This document shows, piece after piece, positions 46,270 through 56,158 of a stretch of 64,000 bases of DNA. The notes beneath the pieces are model-generated. The model ran no database searches and was not told the origin of the DNA. It saw only the letters and a program-made list of their open reading frames with translations. This stretch comes from Thiotrichales bacterium 19S3-11. GTDB lineage: Bacteria > Pseudomonadota > Gammaproteobacteria > Francisellales > Francisellaceae. Numbering within the stretch: the first letter of the stretch is position 1; every line of letters starts with the position of its first letter. The DNA is taken from the NCBI GenBank assembly GCA_021713295.1, contig JAKJJU010000009.1, positions 1 to 64,000 of the forward strand. The letters run 5' to 3'. Both the position numbers and the translations under genes were made by a program.

Positions 46270-47214
46270 TTACGAATAAACATCTGTTGCAGCTTCTGGT
46301 TGAGGGTTATTTGAAGCTAATGTCCATGGGCAAGCAGCATTTCCTTTTTCTGTTTGCGCACAGGTAAATACAACTTCATCTGAGCCTTCTTTGACAAATT
46401 CAATCGATGAAGGGCAAGTCAAGCTCAAATGGTTTGAATGACAAGTTGCCTGTGTTTTAGCAAAATGATAAACATAGCTCTGTGTTGTATTTAGTGTTAC
46501 ATAACCATTTTGATCCGGTTCAACTGGTGTACCAAAACCATCAGTAATCGATACATCTCCCAATTGAAGTGAAGCAAATTTAAGTGCTTTTTTATTACCA
46601 CTAGGACTACCAATTGTTATGTCAACATTCATCGGTTTAAAGTGGTGATCTTTTGTAAAGTAATAACCTGTTCCAGGTGTTCCCCCCTCAACAGCTAAGG
46701 TTTGAATATCACAGTCACCTGTAACTTTTGTCCCACTTATCTGTTCCTGACAACTTGAAGCAGACATACCAGGCTGGCCATCTGTAACACTAGTTTGCGA
46801 TACGCCCACTTCCCATTTACTCAAACCATAATAAGCATCATTCGATGACCATTTACCATAATTATCCAAAGGAATTCGTTCATAATGCAAATCTATTTTA
46901 TATTGTCCCATTCCATCAGGCATCGTTGCAGTTGCCTCAAAATTCATATTTTTATTCATATTAGAACAAGGAATACCCTGATTATTTTCTTTTTCAGTAA
47001 ATGAATAGGATGTATGCGCCTTAATTGTATATGGCAAACCATTCTCTTTACCTGAAGCAAAGCAATGCTGACTCGTATGATAAAAATAAAGATCATACTC
47101 CGTATTATTATGAACAGTAAATGCATCGTATACTTTTGCATCTGCATGTGCCAAATATGGTAAAACCGCAAGTGATGATATAAAGGTAATTAAGCTAAGT
47201 TTTATTATTTTCAT
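46270..47214 (-). CDS. Secreted protein, Cys-Pro-Trp family member A
   Basis: Not recognised. A 314-residue exported protein with a signal peptide (1-~24, cut near AHA). It shares with its two upstream neighbours and the gene at 55372 a C-terminal module: ...YVYHF, a Cys, LSLTCPSSIEFVKEG, VVFTCAQTEKGNAACPWT. Six or more conserved cysteines suggest disulfides outside the cytoplasm. Middle parts contain LGDVSITDGFGTPVEP, echoed in the paralogues as LGDVxVxDGLG. The start follows GGGGTTG (47222-47228 as C on the plus strand). Adhesin, inhibitor or colonisation-factor roles are all possible; nothing points to an enzyme. Confidence 0.7.
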   Translation of the reverse strand: MKIIKLSLITFISSLAVLPYLAHADAKVYDAFTVHNNTEYDLYFYHTSQHCFASGKENGLPYTIKAHTSYSFTEKENNQGIPCSNMNKNMNFEATATMPDGMGQYKIDLHYERIPLDNYGKWSSNDAYYGLSKWEVGVSQTSVTDGQPGMSASSCQEQISGTKVTGDCDIQTLAVEGGTPGTGYYFTKDHHFKPMNVDITIGSPSGNKKALKFASLQLGDVSITDGFGTPVEPDQNGYVTLNTTQSYVYHFAKTQATCHSNHLSLTCPSSIEFVKEGSDEVVFTCAQTEKGNAACPWTLASNNPQPEAATDVYS

Positions 47215-47220
47215 TTTAAA

Positions 47221-47231
47221 GCAACCCCATT
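47221..47231 (-). promoter_or_regulatory. Shared G-rich leader of the secreted paralogues
   Basis: On the minus strand the leader ATGGGGTTGCTTTA precedes member A. TAGGGTTGCTTTA (48231-48243) precedes member B and TAGGGGTTGAATTTA (49219-49233) member C. The GGGGTTG core sits about 7-14 bases before each ATG, so it serves as ribosome site or as a common regulator target. Conservation beyond the coding regions shows the leader was duplicated with the genes. Confidence 0.5.
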
Positions 47232-47405
47232 TTTGTGAAATCTAATAATCAGTCATTTCAATGATTACATTATGTAATATTTGATGCTTTATTGCAATAT
47301 TTGTAATATAAAATATATATAAAATTATATAACTTTTTAACTCAACATTTAGGATAGCTCAGGATACGTTATCAAAAAAATAGTACATTAATACGTTAAT
47401 AGTTA

Positions 47406-48227
47406 TCATGCATTAGTATGAGGTGTTGCCCAAGGACAGGCGCTATCACCTTGACGTACCTGAGCACAGGTAAAAATAATCGTTCTATCTTTTCTGAGAA
47501 AATCAATGGATTTAGGGCAGTTAATCATCCCCTCAATAATTGTACACCTTTCAGGTGAATTTTTAAATTTCACATAGTATTTTTCCGTATCATATCTAAG
47601 TTCAACCGCCCCTGTATCTGGATTTGGAACAACCTCACCTCCCAGACCATCTTGAACATAAACATCACCAAGAAGAATGCTTTTGAAAGTATACATATAC
47701 TTAGCGTACTCGCTTGCCGAAATAGTAACTGATAAATCACTATCACCAGACTGATTCGTCCATAAGTTTAAACAATAGGAACCATCGCATCTTGCATCAG
47801 ATAGCTGTAGTTGCCTCTTATCTAGATCTCCAGATGTAATGTCATACATTTTTGTTTGCCATGGTAAATTATTTTTATGTCTCCATCTAATATCCATATA
47901 ATATACACCATCAGGATTATTATATGCTTCTTCAACCAAAGCATATACTCTTATTGTTATTTTTTTTTCTTGGTTCCAACAACCACCACTGTTTTTATCT
48001 ATAAAACTAGCCATTTTTGTAGATTTCGGATTAATAATATAGTCAGAGCTACTTCGCAGTGTTGACGTCGTAGTACACTTCTCACTTAAAAATTCGTACT
48101 TTAGAGGTATGTTTAAGTCATTTTTTATAGATAAGTTATAGAATGAATCTGAATATCCAGTGCTGGGTATAAAAAGAGCACAGCACAGACTACACATAGA
48201 AATAAAGCATATTTTAATATTTATCAT
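47406..48227 (-). CDS. Secreted protein, Cys-Pro-Trp family member B
   Basis: Not recognised. A 273-residue exported paralogue with a signal peptide (1-~25, ending near GYS). It retains ILLGDVYVQDGLGGEVVPNP, then YYVKFKNSPERC, MINCPKSIDFLRKDR and IIFTCAQVRQGDSACPWAT, the family's C-terminal block. The N-terminal half begins NLSIKNDLNIPLKYEF, like the paralogues' beta-strand openings. A GGGTTGCTTTA leader precedes the start as in member A. It lies between members A and C with 190 and 125-base spacers, so the three probably arose by tandem duplication. Confidence 0.7.
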   Translation of the reverse strand: MINIKICFISMCSLCCALFIPSTGYSDSFYNLSIKNDLNIPLKYEFLSEKCTTTSTLRSSSDYIINPKSTKMASFIDKNSGGCWNQEKKITIRVYALVEEAYNNPDGVYYMDIRWRHKNNLPWQTKMYDITSGDLDKRQLQLSDARCDGSYCLNLWTNQSGDSDLSVTISASEYAKYMYTFKSILLGDVYVQDGLGGEVVPNPDTGAVELRYDTEKYYVKFKNSPERCTIIEGMINCPKSIDFLRKDRTIIFTCAQVRQGDSACPWATPHTNA

Positions 48228-48352
48228 AATAAAGCAACCCTAATGTTATCAATATTTATCAAGCCAACTATATTGTTAAGCAAAATATAACATGTCTGAT
48301 AATAATAAATCAATATTTGATACATAAAATAATTATAAATATTATTTTTATT

Positions 48353-49216
48353 TTATAAATAATCCAAATCAAAATCATCCACTGCATCACCATTTGTTGT
48401 CCAAGGACAAGCTGGATTTCCTACTTCAGTTTGACCACATACAAAAACAATGTCTTTATTTTTACTTAAAAACTCAATTGATGATGGACAAGAAATTAAT
48501 TCATCTCTTATATTGCAATAGGATTGTGTTTTAGAAAATCGAACATAGTAGGTTATTCCTTCTAAAAAGTTAACAGAGTCTGTTAATGGTTCAACTGGAA
48601 TAACTTCACCTAAACCATCTGTAACAATTACATCACCAAGATTGAGACTTTCCAGTTGATATTCATAATTTGTTTGTTCAACTGTTACTTTAAATTCAGA
48701 GCCACCATCAATCCAATCACTACAGTCAATCCATCCTCCACCTGATTTACATAATTGATTTGTATAACCTAATACCGCACTCTTATAATGAGTATTTTGA
48801 TAGTCATACATTTTAGTTTCCCAGTTACCACTATTTTTTTGATGTACCCAAGTAAGATATGCTTGATAATCTACACCATCCATAGGCTCAATACCTTTAG
48901 AGCTTAGATTTGCTTTTGCAACTAAATCAAACGATTTTGGATCCCCATTACAAGAGCCTGTATCTTCATCTTTAAGATATAGGTCATATGTTGCCCCAGG
49001 AGCTATATTTACCTGAAAATACCTTTCAATATTATAAGTTCCTCCCTCATCTTCTATTTGTTCCATACATTTAACATTCGTCGCACTAATTTGAATGGAT
49101 ATATCTGCATTATTTGTTACATGCATCGTATATTCAGAGTTTGCATAAATTGCTATTGGACAGCAAAATACACTCAGTATTAATACTAAATTTTGTTTTA
49201 TCTTTCTCATTTTCAT
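48353..49216 (-). CDS. Secreted protein, Cys-Pro-Trp family member C
   Basis: Not recognised. A 287-residue exported paralogue with a signal peptide (1-~25, cut near IYA). It opens YTMHVTNNADISIQISATNV and shares LNLGDVIVTDGLGEVIPVEP, ITYYVRFSKTQSYC, ISCPSSIEFLSKNKDIVFVC and GNPACPWT with members A and B. The conserved cysteines are kept. A GGGGTTG leader precedes the start at 49216; the ATG at 49210 is an alternative. It is the 5'-most gene of the three on the minus strand. Confidence 0.7.
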   Translation of the reverse strand: MKMRKIKQNLVLILSVFCCPIAIYANSEYTMHVTNNADISIQISATNVKCMEQIEDEGGTYNIERYFQVNIAPGATYDLYLKDEDTGSCNGDPKSFDLVAKANLSSKGIEPMDGVDYQAYLTWVHQKNSGNWETKMYDYQNTHYKSAVLGYTNQLCKSGGGWIDCSDWIDGGSEFKVTVEQTNYEYQLESLNLGDVIVTDGLGEVIPVEPLTDSVNFLEGITYYVRFSKTQSYCNIRDELISCPSSIEFLSKNKDIVFVCGQTEVGNPACPWTTNGDAVDDFDLDYL

Positions 49217-49543
49217 AATAAATTCAACCCCTATCTTGTAAAAAAATAAAAATAATCACAATTTCTACAACTAGACATTATGCCATCAATAAATGTAATT
49301 TCAATTTATTTTTTATATTATTTTTATATTTCTTTTATTGCTTTTAAGCGATAAAATTTATTGGAGCTCCAATTTTTGAAAATTTAAATATGTATATCTG
49401 ATAGTTATAAAAATTAGCTTGATCGCACAACGGATCTAAAGCTTATATAAAATTTCGATAAAAATAATCATTTCACTACAAAAATAGTTATTCATTTAGC
49501 ATTTATCAGGTAAAATCTTTTCCCAAACTATAAATAATGGAAC
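49217..49543. other. AT-rich divergent intergenic region
   Basis: This 327-base region separates secreted member C from the secreted nuclease. It contains the palindrome at 49360-49373 and no open frame worth reporting. Promoters for both divergent genes should lie here. Confidence 0.4.
49360..49373. promoter_or_regulatory. 14-bp perfect palindrome
   Basis: ATTGGAGCTCCAAT is a perfect palindrome in the middle of the region between two divergent secreted-protein genes, followed by TTTT. It may be an operator for a dimeric regulator, or a short terminator hairpin (ATTGG/CCAAT with loop AGCT). Position between divergent genes favours an operator. Confidence 0.4.
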
Positions 49544-50347
49544 ATGCTCGTGAAACTAATCATCACACTCTTTCTGTCACTTTTCCTTAGTAACCTTACA
49601 TTTTCAGATACAAAGCCAGTAACGACTTTACCGGTTACAACAACCTACTGTCATGACTTATTAAAATACGGTAACCCAGCACATGCTAATTTATATTTAT
49701 GTAGAATTGGTTATATTGTTGGTTATAACTATGAAACAAAACAACCTCGCTGGGTAGCTTATAAACTAACTAATTCATCTGTAAGTCAACACATCAAACG
49801 CCATGATCACTTTCAAGCTGACCCAGCTGTTCCTATTAAGTACAGAGCTGAATTATCAGATTATCATAATAATGGTTATGATCGTGGACATCTCGCACCT
49901 TATGCTGCTATGAGCTTTTCAAAAGAATCAGCTGAAGAGTCTTTCTATTTATCTAATATGTCTCCCCAAAAAGCAGGACTCAATCGTCAAGGCTGGGAGC
50001 AATTAGAAACAGATGTTCGATTTTGGGCCGGTTATAAAAAAGAAATATATATCTACACTGGGCCAATTTTTAAACATGTAAAATCACATAAATCTATCGG
50101 TAAAAATAAAATTCTAGTACCTGAGTACTTTTTTAAAATTATTTATGCACCAAAAACGAATGAAGCAATCGCCTTTGTTATGCCAAATGCACATGTTAAT
50201 AAAAAAGATGTTGCGAAATATAGAGTGTCTATCACAAATATTGAACAAAGAACTGGATTACAGTTTTTAACTAGCTTACCAAAGGAACAAAGACAAAAAC
50301 TAGTCAATAATGTATCTAAAATGTGGCGCACAAGTTATCGGTCATAA
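49544..50347 (+). CDS. Secreted DNA/RNA non-specific endonuclease (His-Me finger)
   Basis: A 267-residue nuclease of the NUC1/endonuclease G family. The signature YDRGHLAPYAAMSFSKES contains the DRGH motif, with H116 as general base, and YLSNMSPQKAGLNRQGWEQL carries the Mg-binding Asn (N147). A signal peptide (1-~21) puts it in the periplasm or outside. It would degrade nucleic acid for nutrition or as a host-directed toxin. It is monocistronic; the fba gene converges on it 57 bases away. Family assignment is firm. Confidence 0.92.
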   Translation: MLVKLIITLFLSLFLSNLTFSDTKPVTTLPVTTTYCHDLLKYGNPAHANLYLCRIGYIVGYNYETKQPRWVAYKLTNSSVSQHIKRHDHFQADPAVPIKYRAELSDYHNNGYDRGHLAPYAAMSFSKESAEESFYLSNMSPQKAGLNRQGWEQLETDVRFWAGYKKEIYIYTGPIFKHVKSHKSIGKNKILVPEYFFKIIYAPKTNEAIAFVMPNAHVNKKDVAKYRVSITNIEQRTGLQFLTSLPKEQRQKLVNNVSKMWRTSYRS

Positions 50348-50403
50348 GAACAAGTCGTTACAACTAGATATCCTGTACTATGAATTTGTTTAAAATTATA
50401 ATC

Positions 50404-51468
50404 TCAATTAACTCTTGGATCTAGATTGCCAGTTGCATAGCGTTCAAACATCACTTCAAGCGAGACAGGGTTGATTTTTGATGCCATGCCACTTGAGCCA
50501 AATGCCTCATAACGTGCTTTACAAATAGCACTCATGGCTTTTTTAGCTTCTAGATTATATTTACGTGGGTCGAACTCAGCGCGATTCGTTGCCATATAGC
50601 GTCGAATAGCACCTGTTGATGCCATTCTCAAATCAGTATCAATATTAATTTTTCTAACGCCGTATTTTATCGCTTCTTGAATTTCTGCAACTGGAACACC
50701 ATAAGTTTCACCCATATCACCGCCAAATTCATTGATTACTTTCAACCAATCCTGCGGTACTGATGATGAGCCATGCATAACTAAGTGAGTATCAGGAATA
50801 CGTTCGTGGATTGCTTTGACTTGATCAATTGCTAAAATATCACCTGTCGGAGGTCGACTGAATTTATAAGCACCATGGCTTGTACCAATTGCAATAGCCA
50901 ATGCATCAACTTTTGTCGCTTTAACAAATTGTGCAGCTTCTTCAGGGTCTGTTAATAGCTGATCATGAGAAAGTTTACCGACAGCACCAACGCCATCTTC
51001 CTCACCTGCTTCTCCTGTCTCAAGCGAACCTAAACAGCCTAATTCTCCTTCAACTGAAACCCCACAAGCATGAGCCATTTCAACTGTTTTTAAGGTTACA
51101 TTAACATTATAATCATAATCTGCTGGCGTTTTACCATCATCTTTTAATGAGCCATCCATCATCACTGAAGAAAAGCCTAATTGTATCGATCTCTGACAAA
51201 CTGAAGGGGATGTGCCATGATCCTGATGCATAACAACCGGGATATGAGGATATTCTGCTATCGCAGCAAGCACCAAATGACGAATAAAATTTGACCCTGC
51301 ATATTTTCTTGCACCAGCTGATGCCTGTAATATTACTGGACTATCAACTTCATTGGCTGCTTCCATCACAGCCCTTATTTGTTCTAAATTGTTTACATTA
51401 AATGCAGGCAAACCGTAGTTATACTCTGCAGCATGATCTAATAGTTGTCTTAGTGAAACTAATGCCAT
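50404..51468 (-). CDS. fba: Fructose-bisphosphate aldolase, class II
   Basis: A 354-residue Zn-dependent aldolase linking fructose 1,6-bisphosphate to triose phosphates. It has [40 protein letters not shown] (Zn His and catalytic Asp), [20 protein letters not shown] (Zn Glu), [13 protein letters not shown] and [11 protein letters not shown], then [18 protein letters not shown]. This is the CbbA-like class II subgroup. It is the last gene of gap-pgk-pyk-fba and lies 14 bases after pyk. Confidence 0.96.
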   Translation of the reverse strand: MALVSLRQLLDHAAEYNYGLPAFNVNNLEQIRAVMEAANEVDSPVILQASAGARKYAGSNFIRHLVLAAIAEYPHIPVVMHQDHGTSPSVCQRSIQLGFSSVMMDGSLKDDGKTPADYDYNVNVTLKTVEMAHACGVSVEGELGCLGSLETGEAGEEDGVGAVGKLSHDQLLTDPEEAAQFVKATKVDALAIAIGTSHGAYKFSRPPTGDILAIDQVKAIHERIPDTHLVMHGSSSVPQDWLKVINEFGGDMGETYGVPVAEIQEAIKYGVRKINIDTDLRMASTGAIRRYMATNRAEFDPRKYNLEAKKAMSAICKARYEAFGSSGMASKINPVSLEVMFERYATGNLDPRVN

Positions 51469-51482
51469 TTTTAAAATCTCCT

Positions 51483-52922
51483 TTACACCACATTACCAAC
51501 TTGTACAACTTTAATTTTATTTGTACCACCATGTAACCCCATATGGTCACCTGAAGTTAAAATAACCCAATCTCCTTCCTGAACAACACCTCGTTTAACT
51601 AACTCTTCAACAGCGGAGCGGTTAACATAAAACCTAGGCATGCGCGTTGAATCAAACTGAATTGGCTCGACACCTCTAAATAAAGTCATACGACCTTTTG
51701 TATCTTTATTACGCGTCAAACCGTAAATGGGTAATTTTGTATTTAAGCGAGACATCCAACGTGTACTTGCCCCTGATTCCGTTAAAGAAACAATGGCTTT
51801 AACACTAATATGATTAGCCAAATAAACAGCTGCCATTGCAACAGCTGTATCAACACGCTCATATTGGCGCTCGATATTCATTTTTTTAACAATACTAACC
51901 AAATCACTCTTTTCAGCTGCTTCACAGGTTCTGCTCATTTGTTGGATAGTTTCAACTGGATAGTCACCTGCTGCTGTTTCAGCAGAAAGCATAACGACAT
52001 CTGTACCATCCAAAACTGCATTTGCCACATCAGAGACCTCTGCTCTTGTTGGCGTTGGACAACTGATCATAGACTCCATCATCTGAGTTGCAGTAATTGC
52101 AATCTTATCCTTCTCGCGTGTTTTTTCAATAATCATTTTTTGGATTGCTGGTACATTTTCCTGACCCACTTCAACAGCCAAATCACCTCTTGCAATCATA
52201 ACTGCATCTGAGGCATCAATAATTTCATCAATATTAGTTACTGCTTCAACTCGTTCTATTTTTGAAACCAATGAAGCATACTCCCAACCCGCTTCTTTAA
52301 TCAGCGTTCTTGCTTCATCCATGTCTTTGCCATCACGAGGAAATGAAACAGCTAAGTAATCAACTTCTAATTCAGCCGCTAGTATAATATCTTCTTTATC
52401 TTTTTCTGTTAGTGCTGGTGCAGTTAAACCACCACCTTGTTTATTAATCCCTTTATTATTAGATAAAATACCACCCACAGTAACCTCAGTTAATACCTTA
52501 TTACCATTAACACTTTTAACCGTAAGTACAACCTTACCATCATCTAGTAATAAGACATCACCTTTTTTTACATCTTGTGGTAATGCTTTATAATCAATAC
52601 CAACTGACTTAGCATCACCTGAGTCAACTGATTGATCAGCATCTAAAGTAAATTCAGCTCCTTTTTCAAGTAAGACTTTCTTATCTTTAAATTTAGAAAC
52701 TCTAATTTTTGGGCCTTGCAAATCGCCTAAAATACCAATCGTTACGCCCATTTTTTTAGCGACTTTACGAATTAATTTAATGCGTTGTCGATGATCATCA
52801 GCACTACCATGAGAAAAATTACAACGAACCGCATTCAAACCTGCTTTAATCATTTTAGATAAGACTTCTTCTGACTCGCTTGCAGGGCCAATTGTTGCCA
52901 AAACTTTTGTTCGCTTGATCAT
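51483..52922 (-). CDS. pyk: Pyruvate kinase
   Basis: A 479-residue enzyme converting phosphoenolpyruvate and ADP to pyruvate and ATP. Marks are [89 protein letters not shown] and [20 protein letters not shown]. The C-terminal regulatory domain is complete, ending with [20 protein letters not shown]. Its start overlaps the stop of pgk by four bases, so translation is coupled. Confidence 0.96.
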   Translation of the reverse strand: MIKRTKVLATIGPASESEEVLSKMIKAGLNAVRCNFSHGSADDHRQRIKLIRKVAKKMGVTIGILGDLQGPKIRVSKFKDKKVLLEKGAEFTLDADQSVDSGDAKSVGIDYKALPQDVKKGDVLLLDDGKVVLTVKSVNGNKVLTEVTVGGILSNNKGINKQGGGLTAPALTEKDKEDIILAAELEVDYLAVSFPRDGKDMDEARTLIKEAGWEYASLVSKIERVEAVTNIDEIIDASDAVMIARGDLAVEVGQENVPAIQKMIIEKTREKDKIAITATQMMESMISCPTPTRAEVSDVANAVLDGTDVVMLSAETAAGDYPVETIQQMSRTCEAAEKSDLVSIVKKMNIERQYERVDTAVAMAAVYLANHISVKAIVSLTESGASTRWMSRLNTKLPIYGLTRNKDTKGRMTLFRGVEPIQFDSTRMPRFYVNRSAVEELVKRGVVQEGDWVILTSGDHMGLHGGTNKIKVVQVGNVV

Positions 52923-54112
52923 ACATTCACCTTATTTTTCGCTCTTCTTTCGAGTATTTCAATTGCAGGCAATACGTTACCTTCTAAGAACTCTAGAAAT
53001 GCGCCACCTGCTGTTGAGATATATGAAATTTTATCTTCTATAGCAAACTTTTCAATTGCTGCTATAGTATCGCCCCCTCCAGCAACTGAAAATGCACTAG
53101 AGTCAGCAATTGCATTTGCCAAAGCTTTTGTACCTTCTGAAAAATTATCAAACTCGAACACGCCGACAGGGCCATTCCACAAAATAGTTCCCGCTTGGGC
53201 TAGAATGTGTTCAAGCTCTGTTTCAAAACTTGGGCCAACATCTAAAATCATATCCGTTGGTTTAATCTCCGATAATGCTTTAACCATTGCTGGTGCTGTT
53301 TCAGAAAACTCTTTTGCAACTCTAACATCGCTAGGTAATGGTAAATCACCTCCTCGACTATTAATATCAGATAAAATCTCATTTGCCTGATCAACTAAGT
53401 CAGGTTCATATAATGATGCACCAACCTCATTACCCGTTGCTGCTAAAAATGTATTAGCTATACCACCCCCAACAATTAACTGATCCACTTGTTGTGCTAA
53501 GTTTTTTAAGACCGTTAACTTAGTTGTGACTTTTGAGCCTCCTACAATCGCTACCAATGGGCGCTTAGGGTTACTTAGTGCTTTTGATAAAGCATCAACT
53601 TCATTAGCTAGTAGTATTCCTGCACAAGCTACAGGCGAAAATTCAGCTACACCATAAGTTGATGATTGAGCTCTATGAGCAGTTGCAAAGGCATCCATAA
53701 CAAAAATATCACAATTGTGTGCTAATTTTTTTGCCAACTGCTGATCATTTTTCTTTTCACCAACATTGAAACGTACATTTTCAAATAGCACAACTTCACC
53801 ATCATTAACAGAAACTGTTTCCGTTAAGTAATCCTTAATTAAGCGTACTGGCTGTTCTAATAATTCACTTAAACGCTTTGCAACTGGTTCTAATGAATAC
53901 GTCTCATCATAGACACCTTCCTCTGGCCTACCTAAATGTGACATAAGCATAACTTTAGCATTTTGTTCCAAAGCTAATTTAATTGTAGGTAGCGCTGCTT
54001 TAATCCTAATATCACTAACAACACGACCATCTTTCACTGGCACATTAAAATCAACCCGAATCAAAACACGCTGACCGCTTAAGTCTAAATCTGTTACTTT
54101 TAAAATATCCAT
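52919..54112 (-). CDS. pgk: Phosphoglycerate kinase
   Basis: A 397-residue glycolytic kinase. The substrate site is [37 protein letters not shown] and [17 protein letters not shown], and the nucleotide domain has [35 protein letters not shown] and [14 protein letters not shown]. It is full length. It lies 58 bases after gap, with a strong terminator hairpin in between (54135-54155), so pgk-pyk-fba may be expressed at a lower level than gap or have their own promoter. Confidence 0.96.
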   Translation of the reverse strand: MDILKVTDLDLSGQRVLIRVDFNVPVKDGRVVSDIRIKAALPTIKLALEQNAKVMLMSHLGRPEEGVYDETYSLEPVAKRLSELLEQPVRLIKDYLTETVSVNDGEVVLFENVRFNVGEKKNDQQLAKKLAHNCDIFVMDAFATAHRAQSSTYGVAEFSPVACAGILLANEVDALSKALSNPKRPLVAIVGGSKVTTKLTVLKNLAQQVDQLIVGGGIANTFLAATGNEVGASLYEPDLVDQANEILSDINSRGGDLPLPSDVRVAKEFSETAPAMVKALSEIKPTDMILDVGPSFETELEHILAQAGTILWNGPVGVFEFDNFSEGTKALANAIADSSAFSVAGGGDTIAAIEKFAIEDKISYISTAGGAFLEFLEGNVLPAIEILERRAKNKVNV

Positions 54113-54130
54113 CTTGTATGACCCTTAAAT

Positions 54131-54155
54131 GAAAAAGGCATGATGATCATGCCTT
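54131..54155 (-). terminator. Intrinsic terminator after gap
   Basis: On the minus strand a 9-bp stem, AAGGCATGA (54155-54147) and TCATGCCTT (54143-54135), with loop TCA is followed by TTTTT-rich sequence (54135-54131). This is a classic Rho-independent terminator placed between gap and pgk. Read-through would set the gap:pgk ratio. Confidence 0.8.
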
Positions 54156-54170
54156 AGATTATAATTTTTA

Positions 54171-55184
54171 TTAATTTGCCGCCATCCAAACTTTGGTTGT
54201 TCTAAGCATTTGATTAGAAAAGCCCCACTCATTATCATACCAAGAAATGACTTTGACTAATTTTCCTTGTACTCGTGTTTGTGTAGCATCAAACACTGAA
54301 GGGCGTGGATCATGATTATAATCTATTGATACTAAAGGTTCATCGCTATAACCTAATATTCCTTGTAGTGGTCCTCTCTGAGAAGCCTCTTTCATAATGC
54401 GATTAATTTCATCAACTGAAACTTCATAATTAGCATTAAACGTTAAGTCAACTACTGATACATTCGGTGATGGAATACGCATTGCAAAACCGTCTAGTTT
54501 GCCATTTAATTCAGGTAATACCAAACCAACTGCAGCTGCTGCACCGGTTTTAGATGGAATAATTGAAACGGCAGCTGCTCTTGCACGGCGCAAATCTTTA
54601 TGTAGCGCATCAACAGTATTTTGATCATTTGTATACGCATGCACGGTTGTCATTAGACCATTAACAATCCCAACGGCTTCATTTAATACTTTTGCAATTG
54701 GTGCTAAGCAGTTTGTTGTACATGAAGCATTAGATACTACAGTATCGGATGCTTTTAAAATTGAATGATTAACACCATAAACAACCGTTGCATCAACATC
54801 ATTACCACCAGGTGCAGAAATTAATACTTTTTTAGCCCCTGCAGTTAGATGAGCGGATGCTTTCTCTTTTGAAGTAAATATCCCTGTACATTCATAAACC
54901 ATATCAACGTTTAATTCGCCCCACGGTAAATCAGCAGGATTTCTCTCTGATAATAATTTAATACGGTCACCATTCACAACCATATCATCACCATCTAGCG
55001 ATACATCAGCATTAAAACGACCATGTACTGAATCATACTTAGTTAAATGAACATTAGCTTCTTTAGCACCTAAATCATTAATTGCAACAATTTCTATATC
55101 TGACTTATGTTCGCCTTCATAAAGCGCACGCAAAACTAGACGACCAATTCGACCATAACCGTTAATTGCTATACGAATACTCAT
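54171..55184 (-). CDS. gap: Glyceraldehyde-3-phosphate dehydrogenase
   Basis: A 337-residue NAD enzyme. The start [20 protein letters not shown] has the Rossmann motif and follows GGAGG at the proper distance, so 55184 is preferred over the ORF start at 55214. The active site is [20 protein letters not shown] (catalytic Cys), with [13 protein letters not shown] (His) and [18 protein letters not shown] at the end. It is the first enzyme of the pay-off phase; the gene is upstream of pgk, with a terminator between. Confidence 0.97.
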   Translation of the reverse strand: MSIRIAINGYGRIGRLVLRALYEGEHKSDIEIVAINDLGAKEANVHLTKYDSVHGRFNADVSLDGDDMVVNGDRIKLLSERNPADLPWGELNVDMVYECTGIFTSKEKASAHLTAGAKKVLISAPGGNDVDATVVYGVNHSILKASDTVVSNASCTTNCLAPIAKVLNEAVGIVNGLMTTVHAYTNDQNTVDALHKDLRRARAAAVSIIPSKTGAAAAVGLVLPELNGKLDGFAMRIPSPNVSVVDLTFNANYEVSVDEINRIMKEASQRGPLQGILGYSDEPLVSIDYNHDPRPSVFDATQTRVQGKLVKVISWYDNEWGFSNQMLRTTKVWMAAN

Positions 55185-55371
55185 TATATAAATCCTCCAT
55201 TTTAGATTTGTCATTGGTCTTATTAAAAAACAACCATGACATGATACTTAACAATTTGAATTAGATTTTCCTCAATACAATACTGCTTTTAACCGTAACA
55301 GTAAAGATTTAACGAGCAATTAAATAAGATTGATTAGTTAAATTTAGAACCTATAAATATTTCCATATTTT

Positions 55372-56082
55372 TTAAAAAACATTAATATAGCTAGATGACT
55401 TCTCATTCTTTTGATTAGCCCAGCCGCATTGCCCTTGTTTGGGATCAACTTGCTGACAAGCAAATATTAGATTACCCGTTGTAAACATCGCTCCAACATC
55501 ATTCTGACTGCAATAGATTCCTTCATTAAGCTTAAATGTACAGTAAGTAGCCGTAGCTGTAAAACTTATCTTATAGGTATCATTACCTGTAATCTTAATT
55601 TTTGTATTATCACTTTGGAGTAATCCATTTTTAGAAACACTAGCTTTGCCCAAACCTATAACTTTAATTTTTGCTTTAGCTCCATCTTGACAAGCAATAA
55701 ATGAAACCGTTGGTGCTGAACCCGTCCATTTTTTTGAATGACTAAAGTCATATCCATCGACATTCCTTGCATCATAATAATAAGTGCAAATAGGAATTCC
55801 TGTATACTTGGAATGAATCCAAACAGTTGCTGCATCACCATAACTATCAGTGACCGTAATCGTTGTCTCCCAGCGCTCACCAATATTATAGCTTCCTCCA
55901 GACTCTAGGCTAAAAGATTTGCTTGAATAACTGCCAGAGTAAGTTGTTTTAAAATCAACCGGCCATGGACAGTAATTTTTTGCATTAAATTTAACACTGG
56001 CATTACAAGAAGCATACACACTTAACGGCATATACAAAATTAAACACGTCACTGCAAATAATAACTTACAAAATCGGCTCAT
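55372..56082 (-). CDS. Secreted protein, Cys-Pro-Trp family member D
   Basis: Not recognised. A 236-residue exported protein with a signal peptide (1-~24, cut near VYA). It shares with the 46270-49216 trio the C-terminal order: YKISFTATATYC, then LNEGIYC, then LIFACQQVDPKQGQCGWANQ. These correspond to YYVRF...QSYC, ISC and VFVCGQTEVGNPACPWT in member C. A Cys-Pro-Trp near the N-terminus (NYCPWPVDF) is an additional feature. It interrupts the glycolytic cluster between gap and the POT transporter. The G-rich leader of the trio is absent. Confidence 0.65.
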   Translation of the reverse strand: MSRFCKLLFAVTCLILYMPLSVYASCNASVKFNAKNYCPWPVDFKTTYSGSYSSKSFSLESGGSYNIGERWETTITVTDSYGDAATVWIHSKYTGIPICTYYYDARNVDGYDFSHSKKWTGSAPTVSFIACQDGAKAKIKVIGLGKASVSKNGLLQSDNTKIKITGNDTYKISFTATATYCTFKLNEGIYCSQNDVGAMFTTGNLIFACQQVDPKQGQCGWANQKNEKSSSYINVF

Positions 56083-56158
56083 ACTATCAACAAACTTAAC
56101 TGATTATACTATATAAGTATGGTAGTTATATTAGTTTAGTCAATATTTTTAAGTTATA

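Noticed and set aside
51810-52211. 133-codon frame rich in Cys and His on the plus strand
   Set aside because: Antisense to pyruvate kinase; Cys/His richness is a by-product of the codon use on the other strand.
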